DNA of 15,028 nt from contig JALQTL010000365.1 in NCBI GenBank assembly GCA_023260935.1, positions 1-15,028 on the forward strand, read 5' to 3'. Under the pieces are notes generated by a model. It saw only the letters and a program-made list of their open reading frames with translations. It had not been told where the DNA came from and made no database searches. A program made the position numbers and the translations under genes. This document shows, in pieces, positions 6,441-13,860 of this stretch; position 1 is the stretch's first letter; the number at the start of each line of letters is the position of its first letter. Source of the stretch: Paracoccaceae bacterium (GTDB lineage Bacteria > Pseudomonadota > Alphaproteobacteria > Rhodobacterales > Rhodobacteraceae).

Positions 6441-6693
6441 GATGTGGACCCTCAGCATGCGCAGTTGTGCCCCACAGGTCAACGCGGGCGCATGCGTCAG
6501 GGCGGCGATGGGGCGCCGCTGTGGTCTCGGGGCGGGGCGCCTGTGCAAATTCCGCCGGATTTTTGGACCTGAGCGGCGGTTTCTGCGTAGTTCTCGGTAT
6601 TTTCGCACGCTCACGGCGTCGTTACGGTGTCGTCACCGGGGCAGGCAAGAAAACGCCCGACAGGTCAACAATATCTTGGGGAGGAGTTACCCG
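6441..6693. promoter_or_regulatory. Divergent control region between kinase and TRAP operon
   Basis: No gene is visible in this 253-bp stretch. GCATGCGC (6455-6462) and GCGCATGC (6488-6495) are perfect 8-base inverted arms that flank TGTGCCCCACA (6466-6476), itself a small dyad. On the minus strand TTGACC (6483-6478), 17 bases, then CATGCT (6460-6455) is a modest promoter candidate for the kinase. On the TRAP side, CGGTG (6625-6629) and CACCG (6634-6638) form a 5-base dyad about 60 bases before the TRAP start. No strong sigma-70 promoter is seen for the TRAP genes, which fits an activator-dependent promoter. Confidence 0.4.
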
Positions 6694-7779
6694 ATGGATC
6701 GTCGTTCATTCCTGACGAAAGCCGCCATTGGCGGGGCCACCGCGGCGGCTGCCGGCACGCTTGCCGCGCCGATCTATGCGCAGGGAAAGCGGACGCTGAC
6801 GCTTGTGACCACATGGGGCCGCGGGCTTGCCGGGGTGCATGATGCCGCCCAGCGGTGCGCCGACAACATCACCGCCATGACCGATGGCCAACTGACCGTG
6901 GACCTGAAGGCTGCGGGCGAACTGGTCGGGGCGTTCGAATGCTTCGATGCTGTCGCCTCGGGGCAGGCCGATATGTATCACGGCGCCGACTACTACTGGG
7001 TGGGCCAGCACCCGGCCTATGCCTTCTTTACCGCCGTGCCGATTGGCATGACGGCGCAGGAACTGGCCAACTGGTACTATCAGGACGGCGGCATGCAGCT
7101 GCATGACGAATTGAACCAGATCTTCGGCATGAAGGGTTTTCTGGGCGGCAACACCGGGGCGCAATGCGGCGGCTGGTTCCGCAAGGAAATCACCGGGCCC
7201 GAGGATTTCAACGGCCTGAAGTTCCGCATGCCGGGCCTTGGCGGCAAGGCGCTTGGCAAGCTGGGGGCATCGGTGCAGAACCTTCCGGGCGCGGAAGTGT
7301 ATCAGGCGCTCGCCTCGGGGGCGATCGACGGAACCGAATGGATCGGCCCCTGGGCTGACGAAAAGGCCGGTTTCCAGGAAATCACCAAATTCTATTACAC
7401 CGCCGGTTTCCACGAGCCGGGTGCCGGCCTGACGCTGGGCATGAACCGCGGTGTCTATGACAGCCTGACGCCTTCGCAGCAGAAGATCTATGAAATCGCT
7501 GCGGGCGAGGCGCACCAGCACAACCTTTCGCAGTTCCTGTCGAACAACTCGGCCGCGCTGACCCGCCTTCAGGCAGCCGGCGTCAAGACCCTGCAATTCC
7601 CCGACTCGGTCTGGGATGCCTTTGCCAAGGCTGCGCAGGACGTGCATGACGAAAACATGGGCGACGAGATCTACAAGAAGGTCTACGACAGTTTCAGCGC
7701 CTCGATGAAATCCTCGGCCAACTGGCTGAAACTTTCGGATGGCGACTACACTGCCCAGCGGACCCGCACGCAGGGCTGA
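6694..7779 (+). CDS. TRAP transporter solute-binding protein, TakP-like (COG4663 type)
   Basis: Periplasmic binding protein that delivers an organic acid to the TRAP membrane subunits. It has 361 residues; the N-terminus MDRRSFLTKAAIGG is a Tat signal ending near APIYAQ (25-30), common in this subfamily. The ligand residues known from TakP (alpha-keto acid binding) have counterparts: Q157 in GNTGAQCGGW, R178 in LKFRMPG, E215 and W216 in DGTEWIGP. This favours a small alpha-keto or hydroxy acid such as pyruvate or lactate. The start ATG has GAGGAG eight bases upstream. It is first of three TRAP genes and followed by a GC-rich hairpin that may raise its expression over the membrane subunits. 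The exact substrate cannot be read from sequence. Confidence 0.93.
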   Translation: MDRRSFLTKAAIGGATAAAAGTLAAPIYAQGKRTLTLVTTWGRGLAGVHDAAQRCADNITAMTDGQLTVDLKAAGELVGAFECFDAVASGQADMYHGADYYWVGQHPAYAFFTAVPIGMTAQELANWYYQDGGMQLHDELNQIFGMKGFLGGNTGAQCGGWFRKEITGPEDFNGLKFRMPGLGGKALGKLGASVQNLPGAEVYQALASGAIDGTEWIGPWADEKAGFQEITKFYYTAGFHEPGAGLTLGMNRGVYDSLTPSQQKIYEIAAGEAHQHNLSQFLSNNSAALTRLQAAGVKTLQFPDSVWDAFAKAAQDVHDENMGDEIYKKVYDSFSASMKSSANWLKLSDGDYTAQRTRTQG

Positions 7780-7807
7780 TGCCCTTCTTCGAGATCCTGA
7801 ACGCCAA

Positions 7808-7835
7808 CCCCGGCCCCCCGAACGGGCCGGGGCTT
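7808..7835 (+). terminator. Intra-operon hairpin after the TRAP binding-protein gene
   Basis: CCCCGGCCC (7808-7816) pairs perfectly with GGGCCGGGG (7824-7832) around a 7-base loop, followed by only CTTT. With so short a T-run it is probably a leaky terminator or an mRNA-stabilising structure. Such hairpins often let the binding protein be made in excess of its permease. Confidence 0.6.
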
Positions 7836-7905
7836 TGTGCCGACGGCCGGGCCTTCGGGCCCTGAACGCGCCGCTGCACGACGAAACACCAAGGGGGGCA
7901 AGGAA

Positions 7906-8823
<918 letters not shown>

Positions 8824-8837
8824 GGACGGGCGAGAGC

Positions 8838-11189
8838 ATGCTTTTCGGACTAGACGGCGTTGAAGTCGGCCTGATCATCGTTTTCCTGTCGCTTTTCGGG
8901 GCCATCATCTCGGGTTTTCCGGTGGCCTTTGCCATCGGCGGGGCCGGGATCATCAGCTTTGGCATCATCGCGGCGCTGGATAGCGCGGGCATTCTGGTGC
9001 ATCAGGCCATCGATACCTCATCGGCGGCCTATCAGGCGCTGGTGGCGCAGGGCGTTCCGGTGATCGAGATCACCCATTTCCGATACCCTGATCTGCCGAT
9101 GGTGCCCGAACACCTGTTCCCCGGCGGTTGGGAACAGGCGATGGACCGCAACCTTTCCTTTATCGTCAACCGGATGAACGAAAGGGTCATCGCGGGGGCA
9201 AGCATCGAGACCCTGCTGGCGGTGCTGATGTTCGTGATGATGGGCATCGTTCTGGAGCGGTCGAAGATCGCCAACGACCTGCTGACCACGATGGCGCGGG
9301 TCTTTGGCCCCTTGCCGGGCGGTCTGGCGGTGTCGGTGGTGGTGGTGGGGGCTTTCCTTGCCGCTTCGACCGGGATCGTGGGGGCGACAGTGGTGACGAT
9401 GGGGCTCTTGAGCCTGCCCACCATGCTGCGCGCCGGATACAGCCCGCAACTGGCGACGGGGGTGATTGCGGCCTCTGGCACGCTGGGGCAGATCATTCCG
9501 CCGTCGATCGTGATCGTGCTTCTGGGCACGATGGCGGGCGATCTTTACGCCGCGGGGCAAGAGGTGCGGGCGGCCGCCGCGGGCTGTTCGGATGCGCTGA
9601 CCTATCTGGGCAAGGCGGCGGTGGTTTCGGTGGGCACGCTGTTTCAGGCGGCCATCCTGCCGGGGCTTCTGCTTGCCTTCCTTTATGCTGCCTATGCCTT
9701 CGGCTTTGCGCTGGCAAACCCTGCAAAGGCACCGGCGGTGGTGACCTCGCGCGGCACGGGACAGATTGTCACCCGGTCAGAGGCAACGACCTGGTTCCTG
9801 TTCGTGCCCGCGGCGCTGATTGGCGGGCTGTTGATGCTGGCACAGGTCAATGTCATCGGGTCACAGGACTATACCGTCGACAGCTTTTCCGATGCCGGTC
9901 AGGCCGCCAGCCTGCGCACGAATGTGTCTGACCAGTGCAAGGCCAGCATGATCAGCCTGCACGGGCAAGAGGCCTGGGACAAGGCCGTGGCCGAGCAGGA
10001 GGCGATCATGGCCGCGGGTGGCGTGGCCGAGGCCCATGCCCTGACCGCCGAGGAACTGGAAACCGCGCGGGCAGAAAAGATCGCCAGCCGTGCGCCGATC
10101 GGCACGGGGGTGGCGACGCTGTTCCTGCTGCTGGCGCTGATGCTGACCACCGCGCGCGGGCTTGCACCCATGGCCGATCACCGCCCGGTCTGGATCGGGC
10201 TGGGGGGCGCGGCGCTTGGGATTGCCGTCGATGCGCTGTTCATCTCGCCGCTGACCACCCCGGGGATGACAGTCATCTATCTGGCGGTGCCGCTGGCCAT
10301 CACCCTGTTCGGGGCAAGGGCGGCATTCCCGATGCTGGCGCAGAATGATCTGCTTCGGGTGGTCTTTCCGCCGCTGGTTCTGGTGGTGGCGGTGCTGGGG
10401 TCCATTCTGGGCGGGATCACCAACCCGACACCGGCCGCGGCCCTTGGTGCCGGCGGCGCGCTGTTGCTGGCCGCCTATCGGAAGCTGAAGGATCAGGGCA
10501 AATCGGGCCGGATCATCATCGGCGCGTCCTTCTCGATCATCATCATGTTGCTGGTGGGGGTGAACTTCGACCTGCGCATCAGCCTTGGCGCGACGAGCAC
10601 GGAACAGATCATCGCCTTCTGGGTCGCGATGGCCACTTACAGCTTTACGATCTTCGGCATCCTTTATGCCTGCTGGGTCTTGTGGCGGTCGGCGGTGCTG
10701 ACATCGGTGGTGCGCGAGACGGCGAAGATCACCTCGATGGTCTTTGCCATTCTGATCGGCAGCCAGATCCTGAACCTTGTGCTGATCTCTTTCGGCGGGG
10801 AGCATTACATCCAGAGCTTCCTGCGCAGCTTCGACAATGAGCTGACGGCCTTTCTGATCGTCATGATGGTGCTGTTCATCCTTGGCTTCGTGCTGGATTT
10901 CCTTGAGATCATCTACATCGTGGTGCCGATCGTGGGGCCGGTGATCTATGGCGGCACCTTTGATCCAAGCTGGGTTACGATCATGATCACAGTCAACCTG
11001 CAAACCAGCTTCCTGACGCCGCCTTTCGGCTTTGCGCTGTTCTATCTGCGCGGCGTGGCCCCGCCCGAGGTGACGACCCGCCACATCTATACCGGGATCA
11101 TCCCCTTCGTGCTGATCCAGATGGCGACGCTGGTGTTGCTGTACTTTGCGCCGTGGGTCGTGACCATCGTGCCGAACCTGCTGGGCTGA
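8838..11189 (+). CDS. TRAP transporter large permease, DctM family (extended, FcbT3-like)
   Basis: The large subunit forms the sodium-coupled transport path. At 783 residues it is far longer than a standard DctM (about 430). Core motifs are present: FLAASTGIVGATVV (173-186), GTLGQIIPPSIVIVLLG (214-230), GGITNPTPAAALGAGGA (525-541), LGFVLDFLEIIYIVVPI (682-698) and LQTSFLTPPFGFALFYL (721-737). The additional length comes from a soluble segment at about 55-118 and another charged segment at about 339-420, plus extra helices at 421-500. In the third motif the usual TPTEAAA reads NPTPAAA, so the conserved Glu is replaced by Pro. The ATG at 8838 follows AAGGACGGG. The operon ends at a strong terminator. 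Confidence 0.92.
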   Translation: MLFGLDGVEVGLIIVFLSLFGAIISGFPVAFAIGGAGIISFGIIAALDSAGILVHQAIDTSSAAYQALVAQGVPVIEITHFRYPDLPMVPEHLFPGGWEQAMDRNLSFIVNRMNERVIAGASIETLLAVLMFVMMGIVLERSKIANDLLTTMARVFGPLPGGLAVSVVVVGAFLAASTGIVGATVVTMGLLSLPTMLRAGYSPQLATGVIAASGTLGQIIPPSIVIVLLGTMAGDLYAAGQEVRAAAAGCSDALTYLGKAAVVSVGTLFQAAILPGLLLAFLYAAYAFGFALANPAKAPAVVTSRGTGQIVTRSEATTWFLFVPAALIGGLLMLAQVNVIGSQDYTVDSFSDAGQAASLRTNVSDQCKASMISLHGQEAWDKAVAEQEAIMAAGGVAEAHALTAEELETARAEKIASRAPIGTGVATLFLLLALMLTTARGLAPMADHRPVWIGLGGAALGIAVDALFISPLTTPGMTVIYLAVPLAITLFGARAAFPMLAQNDLLRVVFPPLVLVVAVLGSILGGITNPTPAAALGAGGALLLAAYRKLKDQGKSGRIIIGASFSIIIMLLVGVNFDLRISLGATSTEQIIAFWVAMATYSFTIFGILYACWVLWRSAVLTSVVRETAKITSMVFAILIGSQILNLVLISFGGEHYIQSFLRSFDNELTAFLIVMMVLFILGFVLDFLEIIYIVVPIVGPVIYGGTFDPSWVTIMITVNLQTSFLTPPFGFALFYLRGVAPPEVTTRHIYTGIIPFVLIQMATLVLLYFAPWVVTIVPNLLG

Positions 11190-11210
11190 GGGCGGTCTGA
11201 CGGGCCGAAG

Positions 11211-11241
11211 GCGCGCGGGGCATGGACCCCGCGCGCGTTTT
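11211..11241 (+). terminator. Intrinsic terminator of the TRAP operon
   Basis: GCGCGCGGGG (11211-11220) and CCCCGCGCGC (11227-11236) are a perfect 10-base pair around the loop CATGGA, followed by GTTTT. It lies 21 bases after the permease stop. Confidence 0.9.
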
Positions 11242-11250
11242 CCTCGTGCC

Positions 11251-11280
11251 CTGCCAAAGCGCTTTGGGGCGTGCTATACC
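11251..11280 (+). promoter_or_regulatory. thuAB promoter with LacI-type operator
   Basis: CCAAAGCGCTTTGG (11254-11267) is a perfect 14-base palindrome with the central CG typical of LacI/GalR-family operators. It sits between a possible -35 (CTGCCA, 11251-11256) and -10 (TATACC, 11275-11280) with an 18-base spacer, so a bound repressor would block RNA polymerase. The thuA start is about 35 bases downstream. No LacI-type gene is in the window. Confidence 0.65.
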
Positions 11281-11313
11281 CACCGCGACGGCAAGCTTTC
11301 GGGGGATTCGGTG

Positions 11314-12099
11314 ATGGCGATCCGGGTGACGGTCTGGGGTGAGAATGTGCATGAACAGACCAGCAAGGTCGTGGCCGGGATCTATCCCGAAGGCATGCAT
11401 CAGGCGATTGCCGGGGCCTTGAACCGGGCGGGCGGGGTGACGGCCACGACAGCCACATTGCAGGAACCCGAACACGGTCTGACCGAGGCACGGCTGGCGC
11501 AAACGGATGTCCTGATCTGGTGGGGCCACGCCGCCCATGGCGAGGTCTCCGATGCGGTGGTGGACAGGGTGTGCCATGCGGTCTGGTCAGGCATGGGGGC
11601 GATCTTCCTGCATTCGGCGCATTTTTCCAAACCCTTCAAGCGCCTGATGGGAAGCCCCTGCAACCTGACATGGCGCGAGGCGGGCGAGAGGGAACGGATC
11701 TGGCTGACCAGCCGGAACCACCCGATTGCGGCGGGCCTGCCTGACCATTTCGAACTGGAACATGAAGAGATGTATGGCGAACCCTTTGGGGTGCCCGAAC
11801 CGCTGGAGACGGTATTCATCTCGTGGTTTCAGGGCGGAGAGGTGTTCCGGTCAGGCCTGACATGGCGCCGGGGGGCGGGAAACGTGTTCTATTTCCGCCC
11901 CGGCCATGAAACCTATCCCACCTATCACGACCCGAATGTGCAGCGCGTGATCCTGAATGCGGTCACATGGGCGCATAACCCTGCGGCCCGGCTGCAAGAC
12001 CCCGGGGCCGCGCCGAATGTGCCGGTGGACAAGGCGCCCGAGCCGATCACAGAACGGGGGCCGCGCCTGCATGGCGATGGCGACGGGGGCTTTCGATGA
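11314..12099 (+). CDS. thuA: ThuA-like protein (sugar-catabolism, class I glutamine amidotransferase-like fold)
   Basis: ThuA works with ThuB in breakdown of trehalose and related disaccharides through 3-keto sugars in rhizobia and agrobacteria. The 261-residue protein starts RVTVWGEN, has the core LIWWGHAAHGEV (68-79), the nucleophile-elbow region IFLHSAHFSKPFKRLMGS (97-114) and a late FYFRPGHETYPTYH (192-205). These are the conserved blocks of the family, and the length is normal. The start is ATG at 11314; a GTG directly before it at 11311 is equally in frame. GGGGG lies at 11301-11305. The stop overlaps the thuB start in an ATGA, so the two are coupled. No trehalose ABC transporter is adjacent, so the true substrate may differ. 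Confidence 0.9.
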   Translation: MAIRVTVWGENVHEQTSKVVAGIYPEGMHQAIAGALNRAGGVTATTATLQEPEHGLTEARLAQTDVLIWWGHAAHGEVSDAVVDRVCHAVWSGMGAIFLHSAHFSKPFKRLMGSPCNLTWREAGERERIWLTSRNHPIAAGLPDHFELEHEEMYGEPFGVPEPLETVFISWFQGGEVFRSGLTWRRGAGNVFYFRPGHETYPTYHDPNVQRVILNAVTWAHNPAARLQDPGAAPNVPVDKAPEPITERGPRLHGDGDGGFR

Positions 12100-13148
12100 G
12101 CCTGCGCCTGCTGATCCTTGGCACCGGGGGCATGGCCAATACCCATGCCGAAGCCTTTGCCGCCATTCCCGGGGTAGACCTTGTCGCGGGGGTGGATCCG
12201 CGCCCCGACGCCTTGCAGACGTTTTGCCAGAGGCACCGGATTGCCAAGGCCTTTCCGTCGGTTGAGGAGGCGCTGGACTGGGGGCAGTTTGATGCCGTGG
12301 CCAATGTAACGCCCGATGCGGTGCATTGCGCCACCACGCTGCCCTGCCTGCGGGCGGGCAAGCATGTCTTGTGCGAAAAGCCGCTGGCCACCACGGCCGG
12401 AGATGCGCAGGCGATGGCTGCTGCGGCCCGGGCGGCAGGGGTGGTGAACATGGTCAACCTGTCTTACCGCAATGGGCCTGCGGTGCAGCAGGCCGCGCGC
12501 ATGGTGGCCGAGGGCGCCATTGGCCCGGTCCGGCATTTTGAGGCCTCATATCTGCAAAGCTGGCTGACGCAGCCGGCATGGGGGGACTGGCGGACCGAAC
12601 CGAAATGGCTTTGGCGGCTTTCCTCGACCCATGGGTCAAAGGGCGTTCTGGGCGATGTCGGTATCCATATTCTTGATTTTGCAACCTTCGTGGCCGGGCA
12701 GGGGGTTGCCGAGGTTTCGGCGCGTCTTGCCACCTTCGACAAGGCGCCAGAGGGTCGGATCGGCGAATATGGGCTGGATGCGAATGACAGCGCGACCATG
12801 CAGCTGCGGCTGGATGGGGGGGGCTTGGGCGTCGTGCATGCCACGCGACTTGCCACCGGCCATCTGAATGACCTGCGGCTGCGCATCTTTGGCGATCTGG
12901 GCGGGCTGGAGGTGGGGTTCGAACGGGGGCAGTCCACATTGCGGGCCTGCACTGGCGATGATCGGCAGACGGCCATTTGGCGTGATCTGGCCTGTGCGGA
13001 CGTGCCAAGCGTCTATCAGCGCTTTGTGGCCGCAATCCGCGGAGAGGGCGCACCCGCCCCGGATTTCGCCCGTGGCGCCGAACTTCAGCGCCTGCTGGAC
13101 CGGGCCGAGGAAAGCGCTGCGGAAGGCGGGCTTGCGCTTAGACCTTAG
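12096..13148 (+). CDS. thuB: Gfo/Idh/MocA-family oxidoreductase, ThuB-like
   Basis: NAD(P)-dependent sugar dehydrogenase; ThuB oxidises disaccharides at C3 of a glucose ring. The 350-residue protein begins with a Rossmann fold, nucleotide loop LGTGGMANTH (8-17). The catalytic lysine is in CEKPLATT (K95), and the second domain has GDVGIHILD (186-194) with D187 and H191, the usual catalytic acid/base positions. Length matches the family. It is translationally coupled to thuA (ATGA overlap at 12096-12099). Its 3' end overlaps the convergent Hint gene by 11 bases, an arrangement that allows transcriptional interference. The sequence supports the family firmly and the ThuB subtype mainly by its partner; a related inositol or keto-sugar dehydrogenase remains possible. 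Confidence 0.88.
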   Translation: MSLRLLILGTGGMANTHAEAFAAIPGVDLVAGVDPRPDALQTFCQRHRIAKAFPSVEEALDWGQFDAVANVTPDAVHCATTLPCLRAGKHVLCEKPLATTAGDAQAMAAAARAAGVVNMVNLSYRNGPAVQQAARMVAEGAIGPVRHFEASYLQSWLTQPAWGDWRTEPKWLWRLSSTHGSKGVLGDVGIHILDFATFVAGQGVAEVSARLATFDKAPEGRIGEYGLDANDSATMQLRLDGGGLGVVHATRLATGHLNDLRLRIFGDLGGLEVGFERGQSTLRACTGDDRQTAIWRDLACADVPSVYQRFVAAIRGEGAPAPDFARGAELQRLLDRAEESAAEGGLALRP

Positions 13149-13647
13149 GCCCTTCGGTGGCAAGAACCTGCACCGAGGCGGCCTGAAGATAGTTTGCCCC
13201 CGGCAAAACGAATTCCAGCAGGGTGGCATTTTCCAGCACCTCTGTCTGTGCACAGACGCCATGGGCCGCAAGGCTGTGGGCAGGCAGCGCCTGCGCGCGG
13301 GGACGCAGGGCGATACTGCCGGTTGCCCCGGGACGGTGCGGCAGGACAAGGGGCAGGATGAGCGTCTGGCCCGTTGGCAGGCAAAGATCCTGGCTGGGAA
13401 TCCCCGGGCCAAGGCTGCCCGCCTTCAGCCGCACGACCGCGACCGTGGCAAGGCTGTGGCGGTGGATCGCAAGGACCGGGCACATGCCCGACCGGGTAAT
13501 CAGCCGGGTGCCGGGAAGGATGGCTTCTGCCGGGACAGGCCCCGACGCGGTCAGGACCGGTGTGCCGGGCATGATGGCGCGCAGCGATGCCGCCTTGTGC
13601 GCTGCATCACGGCAGCCCGCCAGAAGCGAGGTGACGATTTGGTTCAT
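13138..13647 (-). CDS. Degenerate Hint-domain protein
   Basis: A 169-residue protein resembling the short Hint_2 (Hedgehog/intein) proteins of Rhodobacteraceae: PGTPVLTASGPVPAEAILPG (27-46), TRSGMCPVLAIHRHSL (51-66), VRLKAGSLGPGIPSQDLCLP (72-91). The Cys that normally stands just before this PGT block and performs autoprocessing is absent (RAIMPGT). The SPxH-type block is LPTGQT. Self-splicing or cleavage is thus unlikely; a structural or binding role is left. The start ATG at 13647 has a weak GGTAGG upstream. It overlaps thuB tail to tail by 11 bases and diverges from fabF. Function is unknown. Confidence 0.75.
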   Translation of the reverse strand: MNQIVTSLLAGCRDAAHKAASLRAIMPGTPVLTASGPVPAEAILPGTRLITRSGMCPVLAIHRHSLATVAVVRLKAGSLGPGIPSQDLCLPTGQTLILPLVLPHRPGATGSIALRPRAQALPAHSLAAHGVCAQTEVLENATLLEFVLPGANYLQAASVQVLATEGPKV

Positions 13648-13860
13648 TGCCTACCGCTCGATCGGGTACTCTGGTTTGTTTTGCACCTCTGAAGGTTGAG
13701 GTTGTCTTGTTCGCCTTGGTCTGTCCAGCGTAAAGGCGCCTGATGCGGCCGGTTGCGGCAGGCTGTTGCCGTGGGGTGGCAGTGGGGCCGCAGGCCGTGT
13801 TGCGCCGGGCCTTTCCGGCGTGTATCAGGCGGGAAAGCCTTTGCGAGCAGGGAGTGGGGC

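Noticed and set aside
4929..6572. Plus-strand open frame (547 codons) opposite the histidine kinase
   Set aside because: It is a shadow of the kinase; the minus strand has intact H-, N- and G-boxes.
9861..11084. Minus-strand frame full of His, Gln and Arg opposite the large permease
   Set aside because: The composition is the expected antisense of hydrophobic codons; no motif supports a protein.
13138..13647. Intein or self-splicing element
   Set aside because: There are no flanking exteins, no N-terminal Cys/Ser and no C-terminal HN block; it is a free-standing Hint-like domain.
13803..13820. CGCCGG/CCGGCG hairpin upstream of fabF as a terminator or riboswitch
   Set aside because: Only six base pairs with a 6-base loop and no T-run; this is common by chance in DNA of this composition.
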